Origin: Sepioteuthis lessoniana
Lineage: Eukaryota > Mollusca > Cephalopoda > Myopsida > Loliginidae
DNA: 64,000 nt
Assembly: GCA_963585895.1 (NCBI GenBank)
Contig: OY757917.1
Span: forward strand, 107,219,207 to 107,283,206
Reading direction: 5' to 3'
Under the pieces are notes generated by a model. That model was given only the letters and a program-made list of their open reading frames with translations, was not told the DNA's origin and did no database searches. A program made the translations under genes and the position numbers. Positions 1 through 10,574 of this stretch are shown one piece after another. Position 1 is the stretch's first letter. Each line of letters opens with the position of its first letter.

Positions 1-1640
1 AGAAAATAATTAAATTTACAAAATATTATAAAGTATCGCCTCTTATATGATTTCTTCAGTTACCTCGAAGATATCATTAAGTATCTCTGAATACTCAAGA
101 GCCAAAGTAAATTGTTTATTTTGCTAACCTTTTTTTAAACAAAAGCGTTTTCCGATTATATTTGCCAATATTTCTGAGATGAGTCGTTATTGTTTACGCA
201 TTGCTGACTCCTGTACTCATCTTCATTGCTACATGCACAACGCCACGACCGCTGCACGCTCCAACCTTCCCCAGTAGCATTTTGTCATACTTGGTAGCTT
301 TCTATTTATTTGGACACTGAGCTAAGAGGGTAACGACGTCTTCAAATATCCCAACACTCTATTTCCAGGAGTTCGTGAGTTTAATTGTTAGTTTTGATTT
401 TAATAGGAGGATAAAAGACAAGGAAATACTCCAAAGTCGTGGACGATGGAATAAGATAATTCTACCCTCGGATTTCAAATAGGGAGCTATGATCGGAATC
501 CTTGCTAGGTTACCAAGTTCAACGAAAGGCATCTAAAGAAGACCGGATTGTTTAGCGGGTGAAATGTTGTATGTATAACAACCAAGATTATAGAAGTCTG
601 CAAATGATCAGTGTTAACACCCTACACGAAGGTCGTCAGGAAGATTCATTGATACCTCTGCGAAACGTACTACTCCGAATCGATTCCTATTTTCTTCTCT
701 TCATATGGTAGCTTTTGAAAGTATCGAGTTCTTATTTTCTTTGTCATCCACCTATTTCATTACACCAATGTCTTCTATGTTAGTTCATTGTTTTATAGTA
801 GCAGTCCTTTTTATTATAAGGTCTCAGAGCCCTACTCTCAATACTGTTGTTGATATTTCAAGAAGTGTGACACATTCCCTGTTTCTTTGTGTGTTCAGCT
901 TTCACATTGTCTAAATTCTAAACAGTGAAAGTGAATAGAAAATCTAGCTGCTTTTTCTTTTCCACAAAAGCGTTTTCGTTTTTTCTTCTTTTTCTTTTTT
1001 CTTTTCTTTCTTTTATTGTGGTAAGGGATTTTGACCATTGTTATTGATTTCACTGTTTTTTTTATTCTTTGTAAACGATTTTCTAGGATTTCTTAAAAGA
1101 ATCTTAGCATTTATATCGAGCCACTATGGGATTAGCTTCGACTTTTCTTACTGTTATTTGAAATGCTGCCAGTGATAGGGTTTTCCGTAAAACAACGCTC
1201 GAAAAAAGCTTTTGGCGGTGTTTAACTATTTTCTTTTTGGAATTATCGATCCAATGGTCAGGACAGAAAAAAAAATACTTGCAATTACGTTGTAGCTAAA
1301 ACCTTCATTATTTAGCTTAATTGCATCATTGTTTTATTCAGTTAACATTTTAACTTTAATTTTGTGCATGATGAAGTTGATGCTATCAAACCGTAGAAGA
1401 TTTTGTTGGGTTGGGTTTTCTGCCATACTAATAATTGTAGGTGTATTTATTACCACATTACGAGGTGTATACGATAAGTTTCCAGACTTTGTTGTATGGG
1501 CATTTAAAATTGGTGTAGGCCCTTGAAAATTCAGCGTGTTATGGCTATATATCTTATGAGATGACTGACCAATTTTCATGATATCAGGTTCAAATGAACA
1601 TTTACAGCAGGAATTGGAATACACCCTACTAAAGACTGAT
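1..1640. other. AT-rich stretch without recognised gene
   Basis: I see no coding region, RNA gene or repeat that I recognise here. Possible reading frames are short and have no family signature. A pyrimidine-rich run lies at about 945-1015. Bases 300-680 are somewhat less AT-rich than the rest and could be an old, unrecognisable repeat. Confidence 0.5.
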
Positions 1641-1664
1641 TGTCACAGCTAGTGAATTTCAAAA

Positions 1665-2364
1665 ATGGAATCTGACACATTAGAAGAACGATATGCAATA
1701 AAATTCTGTTTTAAACTTGGAAGAAATGCCACAGAAACGTATGGAATGCTTCAGACTGATTTTCGACCAAATTGCATGAGTCAAGCATGAGTTCTTGAGT
1801 GGCATAAGATATTCAAGGAAAGCAGGGAATCTGCAGGGGATGATGAGAGGTGTGGGAGGAGTAAGAAAGTCAATACACCAGACTTGATTAGCCAAAGGGT
1901 TAGGGTTAGGGTTACTATGTTGAGGTTTTAACGGAGGTCAGGAGTAGATTCCACCGGAAGAGGCCAGCACTATTCAAATCGGGTCAGTGGCATTTCCACC
2001 AGGACAATGCACCAGTTCACAACTCCATACTTGACACAGACTATTTGACGAAGATGGGCATCAAGACAGTTCCTCACTCAACCTATCGTCCAGATCTTTC
2101 TCCCTGTGACATTTGGTTATTCCCTAAGCTCAGAGGCTGTCGTAATGAGACAATTGAGAAGATGAAAGAGGCAGTGACGAAGGTCATTGACACGCTAACA
2201 CAAGACAACTTCCATGGGGCCTTCCAGAAATTGTTGGAACGGCATAACAAGGGCATTGCAGCTGGAAGAGATTACTTCGAAGGGGACTAGAGTTTCATGT
2301 GTGTACTATCAATAAAAGTGCCCATACGAAAAAAATTCTGGAAACTTTTTTAATGATTCTCGTA
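1665..2364 (+). pseudogene. mariner transposase relic, internally deleted
   Basis: This is the broken transposase of a mariner-type DNA transposon, an enzyme that cuts and pastes the element at TA sites. The first part (from ATG 1665) reads MESDTLEERYAIKFCFKLGR and continues with the WHKIFKE and DDERCGRS motifs, which is the N-terminal helix-turn-helix region of the family. It has an in-frame stop. The second part (1913-2290) reads YYVEVL, then HFHQDNAPVH with the second catalytic Asp, then HSTYRPDLSPCDIWLFPKL with the third Asp in the D34D arrangement, and ends DYFEGD plus stop. The middle third, including the first catalytic Asp, is missing, and the two parts are in different frames. A mariner-like terminal sequence (AATTCTGGAAACTTTTT) follows at about 2334-2364. 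I did not find the matching left end. The element is certainly dead. Confidence 0.9.
1897..1914 (+). repeat. three telomere-type GGGTTA units
   Basis: Three perfect GGGTTA units sit exactly at the junction between the N-terminal and C-terminal parts of the mariner relic. This hexamer is the usual metazoan telomere repeat. No other run of it is seen in the window. Confidence 0.85.
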
Positions 2365-2454
2365 TTTACAAACACTTCTGCATGAGTAGGATGCGAAATA
2401 AGTTGATTTTTTTGCGGAGATTAACGTGTTTTAATTCATACTTTCCATTCTATC

Positions 2455-2765
2455 AGGTAGGTTGCCCAAACAAAGTTAAAGAACCGAGTCTACCCAACTA
2501 TTTACTTGTGTATTATTTCACAAATGCCGTGTAATGTTGGGCTTTCTTCGCTTTCTATACTAAGGGTGCGCTAGACTGCGGATTCGTTGTGAGTTCGAAC
2601 TCCAATCGTTCTATTACGTTCAATTTCCTACAAATATATTTGGGATAGGTTTGGACTCCCTGATCCTCCCAGCTATTGGCTAAATATTACCCCTACTGTT
2701 CTTCAAGAGTGATGAATTTGGCATTAAAGTAACCAAGAAGTTTGATATGTTATTAAACAAATAAA
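2455..2765. repeat. SINE-derived pieces
   Basis: The left piece (2455-2520, reverse orientation) carries the CCCAACTATTTAC block seen in other SINE body copies in this window. The right piece (about 2550-2765, forward) has a box-B-like GAGTTCGAACTCC and ends in the shared tail motif TTTGGCATTAAAGTAACC, then TTGATATG. I infer two overlapping tRNA-derived SINE remnants. Box A is not clear. Confidence 0.5.
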
Positions 2766-2792
2766 CAAATAAAATATATCCAGGGCTCTCTG

Positions 2793-2836
2793 GAACGAAA
2801 AAAGTCTGGAAACGTATTTAATGATCTTTGTATCTT
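2793..2836 (+). mobile_element. orphan mariner terminal repeat
   Basis: The segment AAAAAAGTCTGGAAACGT followed by TTAATGATCTTTGTA closely matches the 3' end of the mariner relic at 2334-2364. It has no transposase next to it. It is probably a leftover end of a second copy or of a short non-autonomous derivative. Confidence 0.55.
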
Positions 2837-2837
2837 A

Positions 2838-3656
2838 GAATTAATTATTCGAAATAGAATTATTTTGACATTTGTTTTGACATTTAAGTATGAGTAAATA
2901 AAAAAAATATACTTACGCTAAACTGATTAGTTTAAAGTGGAACTGTTTTTGACATTTCAACTTTGTACACGCGGCTAACGAAGGCATAGGCAGCTATCGA
3001 TCATATGGAAATCACACATGGCCGATAAAATGAAACGCAGTTTCTTCCAAACAGCGGTCGTATCGATACTGCTGTATGGATGCACTACTTGGACCCTAAC
3101 TTAACGGCTGGAGAAGAAACTAGACGGCAATTATACAAGAATGCTGCGAGCAATATTGAACAAGTCTTGGCGGCAACACCCCACAAGACACCAACTATAC
3201 GGCCACCTGCCTACCACCACGAAAACTATCCAAGTTAGACGAACCATACATGCAGGACACTGCTGGAGAAGCAGGGACGAACTCATTAGTTATGTACTCC
3301 TATGGACCCCCACATATGGCCGGGCAAAAGCAGGACGACCAGCTCGAACATACATACAGCAGCTATATGAGGATACGGGATGTAGCCCTAAAGACCTTCT
3401 AGGAGCGATGAACGATAGAGAGAAGTGGCGAGAGAGGGTCAGGGATAACCGTGCTGGCAGCAAAACATGATGATGATGATGATATATACTAAACTGACTT
3501 GGTAAAATGGAACTGTTTTGACATCTACCAGTGTGTATACAAAAAAATTATACTCATTGTAAAGTGAATTTTTAATTTTTTTAATCAAAATCACTTAATT
3601 CAGTGTTAAATGACCCAAAAAGGGTTGATACGCCGTAAAACAAAACAACCAATCAA
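2838..3656 (-). repeat. family X copy, split by an RTE insertion
   Basis: This is the reverse-orientation copy of the interspersed family X. Sub-repeats of the form ACTAAACTGA...GGAACTGTTTTTGACATT occur just before (2905-2966) and just after (3486-3545) the RTE fragment at 2966-3484, so the RTE landed inside the array. The copy ends with GGGTTGATACGCCGTAAAAC at 3619-3638, the terminal motif of the family. The conserved 230-base module is not visible in this copy. Confidence 0.7.
2966..3484 (+). pseudogene. RTE-like LINE 3' end (reverse transcriptase C-terminus)
   Basis: This is the tail of a non-LTR retrotransposon, truncated at its 5' end as is typical after reverse transcription from the RNA 3' end. 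The readable protein after the reverse transcriptase core includes KMKRSFFQTAVVSILLYGCT, an internal stop, then MLRAILNKSWRQHPTRHQLY, HAGHCWRSRDELI, GRPARTYIQQL and MNDREKWRERVRD. The 3' end is (ATG)n at about 3468-3484, as in the other copies here. Similarity between copies and the short tandem 3' tail suggest the RTE clade. The clade call is from memory. It lies between two family X sub-repeats. Confidence 0.85.
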
Positions 3657-3659
3657 CAT

Positions 3660-4140
3660 TTTCTCGATAATATTTTTAAACGAGCCAGAGCTAATTTTTT
3701 TCACAGAGTTAAATGGCTTCACTTCTGTCTAATACGAATAATTCTATTTGCTATTAATCATTTGTCTGCACACAATTTAATCTTTTCATGTATTGCTATG
3801 TATCACTAATAATTTAATTATACGTCAGTCATTTGCTTACATAGTTAAATGTAAAAACAATTCTATTTCAAGCAATTGAATTTATCATTAGTACACCGTT
3901 TGAATGTCAATTAGTTCTATTCGACCCATAGACAGGACCCTATCAGGTGGTATTTCTTCGGGCTAGAGGGGATATGGGAGCGATGGCAATAAAATGGTAC
4001 CCTGCATTCCTCAAAGCCCCAGTATTAGTGGAGCCTCATCATCAGATTATTTAGTACCATAACCAGGTCATTCGTTAGTGGAGTCTTACCCCTATTGAGA
4101 GATGTAGACGGTGTATTATGCAGACCTAGCCGACTGGGCT
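3660..4140 (+). repeat. family X copy, forward
   Basis: It starts with sub-repeats (TTAAATGGCTTC, CAATTCTATTTCAAGCAATT) and runs into the conserved module: CCATAGACAGGACCCTATCA, GGGAGCGATGGCAATAAA, CATCAGATTATTTAGTACCA and TAGCCGACTGGGCT at the end. Together with the reverse copy on its left it forms an inverted pair joined at the TTGATACGCC ends. It has no coding potential. Confidence 0.8.
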
Positions 4141-4189
4141 AGTACCCTAGTAGAATGTTTCCAATGCTTCTGTGAGAGTGAAGAAGTAT

Positions 4190-4460
4190 CAACAATTGAT
4201 TGATTGATTTTAACAACATTTCAACTAGTCATGGGTTATTTTATACCTACAAGTTAGGGAATCACGTTCATATGAATTCATATTTACATTTTGTTGTTAT
4301 ATATTTCCTATCTTATGCAAATAATTGGCATTCAGTTATATGGTTTCAAGTATTCGTATCAAATACTAATAATCACATAGTTTCAAGTAATTATCTTTTT
4401 TATATAAAAGTAATTTCTATGCTAAAATTTTATTACGTTTCCAAGTGACTAAGAATAATT
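4190..4460 (+). repeat. GATTGATT-headed repeat, copy 1
   Basis: It begins TTGATTGATTGATTTTAACA, followed by ACATTTCAACTAGTCATGGG, then GTTAGGGAATCACGT. Related sequences lie at 28003-28110 and 53890-54215. The right part shows family-X-like sub-repeats (TTTCAAGTATTCGTATCAAA), so this may be a different subfamily head of family X. Confidence 0.55.
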
Positions 4461-4639
4461 CTTTGAAAGTAAAAATGATTCAAGTTGCTATTCTTGTTAC
4501 AAATTGTTTGAGTTTAGTTATTCGGTTTAATAGCATATTACCTTTGATTGTTATTTAATACCAAATCTTACACACACATACATACACACAGGTGTGCGTG
4601 TGTGGCTGGATGGATGTGATTGTAAGTAAATTCTGTGAA

Positions 4640-5045
4640 AGTAACATATTTTTAAAAGAGGTAGAACCCATTTGTTTGCACATAGTTAATGGGTTTCAAG
4701 TATAGTATTAGTTTGCATATTGTTTTTTTTTATTGATATTTAATGTAAACAATTCTGTTTATTATTATTCATTTGTTTTCACAAAGTTAGATAGTTCCAA
4801 GATTAGTAATATTTGAATATTTCCATTCGAACCATTGATGGAATCCTTACAAGTATAACCACTCAGGATCAGAGTGTACAAGGGAGTAATAGCCATAAAG
4901 AGACTCTCCACATTTCCCAAAACTCTCCGACTAGAACCAACCATTCGATGTTTTAGTATCATGCCAAAACATTTGTTCAGAGAATCTTTCCCGTCTAAAG
5001 AGTTTCAGTCGGCGTATTCTTCAGCTTCAGCTGACAATGCAATAT
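4640..5045 (+). repeat. family X copy, diverged
   Basis: Sub-repeats (CCCATTTGTTTGCACATAGT) precede a diverged module: ACCATTGATGGAATCC, CAGAGTGTACAAGGGAG, CATTTCCCAAAACTC, CAGTCGGCGTATTCTTCAGC. The order of blocks is that of the better copies. Confidence 0.7.
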
Positions 5046-5935
5046 ATTTGAATAGATCACTTGTTTGCTCACAGTTAAATGGCTTAAGTATTGCTATTTA
5101 ACACTAATAATTTTATTCAATATTAATCAATTGTTTGCACAATGTTAAATGGTTTCAAGATTGCTTTTTCAGCGCAATAAACCCTCAGCTACCACGTTGT
5201 AGCTCTTTTAAAATAAAATAGGGTTCAATAATTATTTTCCAAAAGAACAATTTGCAGAATACGACCGAGACAATAATATAGATGTTATGGTTTTACATGA
5301 CCATCAAATAAATTGGATCTAGCCTCTTTGACCGCCTGTCTTGTCCAGAATGAGTGAAACTGTACACTTTCAATTCAATTGACCATTCGTTTGCTGGGTT
5401 AAAGACGATTCAGTCAATAAGATCCCGTCCTGAAGCATTACAGCTTGCCTCTCACGGTCAAAAGGTTGAGGAGATCTTACTTCTCTGTAGAGGCGCAGTC
5501 GGCCTTTTATACAGCTTCAGTCAACAGTGGTGTCTTGATACAAATAATTCACAATTATATGATATCAAATACTTCTTTCAAATTCGAATAATTCCAGATC
5601 TCCAGAATTGGATCTTAACCATAAGATTCCATTTAGTGTTATACTCAATATATCTGATTTGAGGGAGTGTGTTTTACCCTTTTAAAAGGAATATATTCAG
5701 AATATTCTAAGCCTCGTCGATAGGGTGGAAGTAACATCAACACTCGTTGCTTCAGCGATAATTTTTTCCAATGAATAATTTTTATTGGTTGGAATGCTTT
5801 TTCCATTTTACTTTTCCTTATTCTAATTATTTTTGTGGAAATTTGTGTTTTTGGCTTCAAAATTCCTTTTTTTTTTAAAATAATAATTATCCGCATAAAT
5901 TCAAATGTACCAAAATTTGAATTCTGCCAAGAGCA
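5046..5935 (+). repeat. family X fragments, old
   Basis: Sub-repeats TTGTTTGCTCACAGTTAAAT and TTGTTTGCACAATGTTAAAT (5060-5170) are followed by a partial module (TCTCTGTAGAGGCGCAGTCG at 5481-5500). Another tail-like piece at about 5690-5745 (CAGAATATTCTAAGCCTCGT) resembles 9575-9590. The rest of the stretch to 5935 is AT-rich with nothing recognised. Confidence 0.5.
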
Positions 5936-5939
5936 GGGT

Positions 5940-6385
5940 GTGACATAAGGTCAATTAATGGGTGAATAACTGGTTTGATTTCAGAGTTTTCCTTTTTCGA
6001 GCATGGTTGTCATACCAAGGTGAAAGACATGAGCCCCGCCCAACTATTAACTCATTGTAGGAAGAGAAAAGAGAGATTTGAATCCATATTTACTAACCCC
6101 TCCGCTCGGACAGGATATAACACTAGGTCAATTTTTAAGCGAAGTTTAACAGGTTTGAAGTCAGAGTTTTCCTTCTCTTAGACTAGTTGCCTCACCAAGG
6201 CTGAAGAACCCAGTGTGCCCTACTATTTACCCATAGCTGGAGGGAGAATAATTGGATTCATACCTTTTCCAAGTATATTAGTGCTATGTGAAATGCAATC
6301 AGTCTGGTCTAGGATTTGAACTTGTGTCACCGTGTTCATTTCTCACGCCGATAACAATTACACCACGGGCACCTCCATAAAATGA
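5940..6385 (-). repeat. tRNA-derived SINE, head plus two body copies
   Basis: Read on the minus strand, 6310-6380 gives a tRNA-like head with box A (GTGGTGTAATTG) and box B (AAGTTCAAATCCTAG). The body block (AGTAGGGCACACTGGGTTCT and CAACCA...AGGAAAACTCTGA) occurs at about 6165-6290 and again at 5975-6075, so the body is duplicated. The family recurs at about 7840-7990, 9640-9800, 13770-13860, 50490-50605 and 51450-51535. Confidence 0.65.
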
Positions 6386-6718
6386 ATTTGAATCCTTAAG
6401 AAAATGCAAACAAACTTTTTCCTGATTTGAATTGTGTTGTTTATCAAGTTTCCTACGCGACGAACGCCTCGCATTTATATAAATACCGGCTTACGAAGTA
6501 TATTAAATAAATGGTTTACAAATATCCAACAATTTCATTCCATTCAACGGATATATACATTTTCGATTGTCTCTATCAGCAATCTGATGTTATATATAGC
6601 ATATTCTAGGATTTTCTGTCACAAAACAAGAATTAAAAATAATTTTATAAATATACATCTCTATAAACTAATATGTTGAGCCCATTGCTGCTACGAGAAT
6701 CATTCAATCAATAAAGGG
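6386..6718. other. no recognised feature
   Basis: AT-rich sequence with short meaningless reading frames. I recognise nothing in it. Confidence 0.5.
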
Positions 6719-6822
6719 AATCTATCTATCTATCTATCTATGAAGGGAATCTATGTATCTATCTATCTATCTATCCATCTATCAAGGGAATCTATCTGTC
6801 TATCAATCTATCTATAAAAGGA

Positions 6823-6861
<39 letters not shown>

Positions 6862-6867
6862 AAGGTA

Positions 6868-6902
<35 letters not shown>

Positions 6903-6941
6903 AAAGGAATCTATCGATCTATCTATCTATCTATCTATCTA

Positions 6942-7012
<71 letters not shown>

Positions 7013-7034
7013 GGAATGTATCTCTCTATCTATC
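6719..7034 (+). repeat. (CTAT)n higher-order array with (TA)n
   Basis: Runs of CTAT are separated by the spacer AAGGGAAT (or AAAGGAAT, AAGGTAAT), giving at least six CTAT-run plus spacer units. A (TA)n run of about 60 bases sits at 6945-7008, followed by one more AAAGGGAATGTATC unit. The spacer makes this a minisatellite-like array of a microsatellite. Confidence 0.95.
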
Positions 7035-7839
7035 TTTGATGTGTATTAATTATTTCATATTTTCAAACTTTCAATACTTTTCATCATTCGAAATGTATGA
7101 TCATCGTTAACGTTTTCCATGAATGTGTCGTCTTTTTTTTTATAATTATGCTTGAATGATTGCACTTGAGACTTACATTAAACTTGATTTTCTTCATTTA
7201 CAAAATTATTTCATTGTCTCTCCGTTCAGAAAATTAAGAAATATTTTTAACTTTTTCGTTAATATCTAATATCAGTTGCATGTCATCAGGTTATTTTAGA
7301 TAGTTTAAATAATATTCGTTTATAGAAGTTGCTTACAAGTCATGCAAACAATCATTCAGATGAAACTGTATCCCTTTTCTCAACAGATATTTCAATTATT
7401 CTCTTGTGTTTTTTTTTGTTTTTTTTTTTGGCGGGGGGGGGGATTGTACTATGCTTTTTGTATTTCTTCTGAATAATGTTTGTATAGATTTCGTTAATAC
7501 GTTGATATCACATTGAATTGAAAATTGATATGTTTTCTGCTGATTTTTAAAATCAACAAACTGTTTATTTATTTATATTCTTTTTTACCTCTTTGAAATT
7601 TCTCTGATCCCGTACTTAAGATTTATTAAGAAAATAAATAGCGTTCATACAAGATTATACGAGTTTAATTGTTGTGTATTTTGCTAACTGATCTTAAATT
7701 CTTTATTGTCCTTTATTTTTGTATTGGATCTGGCAAAATTATCTATCAGGTTTGGATCGTAAATAAAAAAGAGTAACATCGATCCGATCTAAAATATATA
7801 TTTACTATTAAGAAGAACAACAACGTGGTTATCTCACTA
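7035..7839. other. no recognised feature
   Basis: AT-rich sequence with a T-run followed by a G-run at 7410-7442. No family or gene signal is seen. Confidence 0.5.
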
Positions 7840-7995
7840 AGTCGAAATAATCAAGTCTGGCATATTATTTGCCTATTGCTGAGGGATAATAGAAGAATTT
7901 GTGCCTTTACCAAGGGCATTAGCACGAATTGAAACGCAAACCGCCTCGCGAAGGGTTTTAATTCGAGTCACCGATTTTTATTTCCGACGGTGAAG
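7840..7995 (-). repeat. tRNA-derived SINE fragment
   Basis: On the minus strand the order GGTGACTCGAATTAAAACCC, then a body piece containing CCCTTGGTAAAGGCACAAAT and CAATAGGCAAATAATATGCC, follows the SINE at 5940-6385. Only a box-B-like GTGACTCGAATTAAA is visible. Confidence 0.5.
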
Positions 7996-9159
7996 TCTGT
8001 ACCGATAAATACACCTTCTGTTCTCCGTAGAAGTAATTACAATGTAACTGATCTGGTGAGCGAGCCGATCACGGGATGTCCCTCCAAGTCAGATGACAGA
8101 ATCACCATTAAAAAAAAAATATCATCACAAATGCACGATGTAACCATTCCACATTTTATGATGAGAACTAAAATTGTATAGCTGCTGCTGCTTCTGTTCA
8201 AAGCGATATTTTCTTCTGCTCTCAGCTGTTAGCGCCTGTACGACGGTAATTTTAAATTTGGGAGATAATTCTGCCTGATCTCTGTACAATAAAATCATTA
8301 TTCCCAGACAGACATTTCGAGGCACATTCTCTTTTTCATATACACGCTGAGCTAATCAACGATATCTTTCGAATGGTCTGTAGTCACGCCTTCTTCAAGT
8401 TGGTTTATGCGTTTCATATTCTTAAGCATAGATACAATTTCTTCTGCTCTCATATCAGGGATATCACTTACGTCACTTGTATTTTTATTTGTATTTCAGA
8501 AGCTTATAGGTTCGTTTAATATTCTTGGGTTTTTCCTTATCTGTATTTATTGATTTTACTGTTACTGTTTTTAATGAAATCATCTATTGTTTATCAATGT
8601 GAGTGGCAGATGGAACCTGTTTAAGCTTTTCCCTTTCCCGATAACTCAAGCTGGTTTTTCTGTTTTCTCTTGAATTGTTTGATGCTGTTCAGACTTTATT
8701 TCTGTTCTTTCAATTTATCTTTTCCATTTTTATACTTTTTTCCTATCAATTCTAATGTCGACTTTGAGTATTTCTCTTTATTTTATTTTCATTCTCTTTT
8801 ACTAACATTTTTGTTATTTCCTTAATTATGATTATCAAATTCAACTCATATCACCAATTATACTTTCACTAGTTCCCTCCAAAAAACATTTGAAATGTTT
8901 ATTTAATCTTATATTCTATGACGTTAAATCTGATCTAATTCGAACTTGCTTTCTTCTCGACAGTCACATTCTATCTTAAAATGTGGATTGTATTAAATAA
9001 AAGCTACTGTTCTTTAATCACTTTCTATATTAACAATGATTATGGCGATTACATATTTAAGGATATTGACCTCATCAGCGATTAGATTGGGGAGTTCCTT
9101 TTTCTTTTCCCACTTTGCTGTTCCTGAGTTCATCTAAGGCTTTTTTTAAATCTTGTGTT
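7996..9159. other. no recognised feature
   Basis: AT-rich and pyrimidine-rich (8600-8900). I see no gene and no repeat that I can name. Confidence 0.5.
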
Positions 9160-9600
9160 TAGTATAAACATTTTGTTTGGTTTCGTTTGGTTGACCTCGT
9201 ATGTTTTACGGCATATTGACTCATTGATGGTAATTTAACGCAAAAATATGATTCTCTTCTAAATCTTTGATTACAACATTTACTAAAATTTCAACGTCAG
9301 AATTTATAGATTTTTTTAAAATTTCACTTTTGGATCTATAACCCTTTGTTAGTATACAGTCATGGTTTCAAGTATTCTAATCCAATACTGATAATTTTAA
9401 TACATGGGACCTTAACAGGTACTTCAGAGTAGGTCTGGGAAATGAAGGGGTTTTTCATACCTGATTTCCAGTTCTGGAGATTTAACACTAGATAAAGTTT
9501 AGTATGATACATAGAACCCCTCCCCTTGTGAAGCTGATCCTACTCCGCAGCAAGGAGTATAATTAACGTATTCTAAGCCACATCGACAGTTCAAATATTT
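9160..9600 (+). repeat. family X fragments
   Basis: A diverged head (TTTTACGGCATATTGACTCA, then GGTAATTTAACGCAAAAATA) lies at 9200-9249. A diverged module lies at 9350-9595: ATGGTTTCAAGTATTCTAAT, ACATGGGACCTTAACAGG and TATTCTAAGCCACATCGACA. This is an old copy. Confidence 0.5.
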
Positions 9601-9639
9601 TAAAATATTTTCTAGTAAGTTCTCTAGTCAACTCAATAT

Positions 9640-9800
9640 TTTCTAAGATTAGATACTTATAGCTAATCGTAGAAAGGGGCAAATGATGGATCCATGCCTT
9701 TCCAGTGGCTAGTAGCGCGAATTGAAGCATTAACAGCCTCGGCCCTAATTTGTACTCTTGTCACTGATCCTTTTTGCTACGACGATAACCGTTACATTAA
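9640..9800 (-). repeat. tRNA-derived SINE fragment
   Basis: On the minus strand: TTTAATGTAACGGTTATCGT as the tRNA-like start, then GACAAGAGTACAAATTAG at the box-B position, and the body piece CACTGGAAAGGCATGGATCC. It matches the order of the SINE at 5940-6385. Confidence 0.5.
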
Positions 9801-9924
9801 ACAAAACTCCTGATTTTTAAATGTTACTTACAAACTATTTTCCTATCATCTGCTCTGTATCATACAAATTTCGAAATATTTACGTTACCCCTAAATAAGT
9901 GAGGCATTTCCATGGTATTTTAGT

Positions 9925-10574
9925 TGGTTGGTTGGGGTTTATGGCGTATCAACCTTTGTAGGTTATTTAACGCCAAATCCATTTTTATGTAAATAATCAG
10001 TTCTATTTCCAACAATTCGGTTTATCATGAGTACGCAGTTTAAAATTTAAGTACAATTTAATTGTGAAAAACATTTCTATCTGAAACTATTCAGTTTAGT
10101 CAAGCATTTCTAATCCATCTAATTCAGTTTAGTACAAGTTCAGATTTTGCTTACACACAGATAAATATCAAAACAGTTTTCTATTAAACACTCCAGTTTA
10201 GTGTAAGTACAGTTTATATGTAAAAAAAACAGTTCTATTTCAAATAATTCAGTTCAGCATAAGCACGCAGTTTGAATGTAAGTACCGTTTAATTGTCAAA
10301 AACATTTCTATTTCAAACTATTTAGTTTAATTAAACAATTCAGTTAGTTCTATTTAACTCGTAGATAATGCCCTATCAGGTGCTACCACTCCGGGCCAGA
10401 GTGGACCTGGGAGCGATGGCAATAAAGGGTTACTCCACATTCCCCAAAACTCCAGCATCACTGGAACCTCACCATCAGATTGTTTAGTGTCATATCTTAG
10501 ACAGTTGCTGGAGGATTCTTACCTCTCTGCAGAGGTGCAGTCGGTGTATTGTACAGCCCTAGCTGACTGGGCAA
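9925..10574 (+). repeat. family X, near full-length reference copy
   Basis: This is the best copy for describing the family. It has the head GGTTTATGGCGTATCAACCT, then TTTGTAGGTTATTTAACGCC (9936-9966). About six sub-repeats of the form AGTTCTATTTCAAATAATTC plus AGTTCAGCATAAGCACGCAG follow (9995-10350). The conserved module runs from 10346 to 10574: AACTCGTAGATAATGCCCTA, CACTCCGGGCCAGAGTGGAC, CTGGGAGCGATGGCAATAAA, TCACCATCAGATTGTTTAGT, CTGCAGAGGTGCAGTCGGTG and GCTGACTGGGCAA. No terminal inverted repeats or target duplications are obvious, and nothing is encoded. Confidence 0.85.

Noticed and set aside
705..914. Short frame with several hydrophobic stretches
   Set aside because: No homology recognised, no splice context and an AT-rich composition. 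Chance is the simplest explanation.
9995..10350. Regular sub-repeats could suggest a CRISPR array
   Set aside because: The units are diverged, have no unique spacers, and the surroundings are animal transposon relics.
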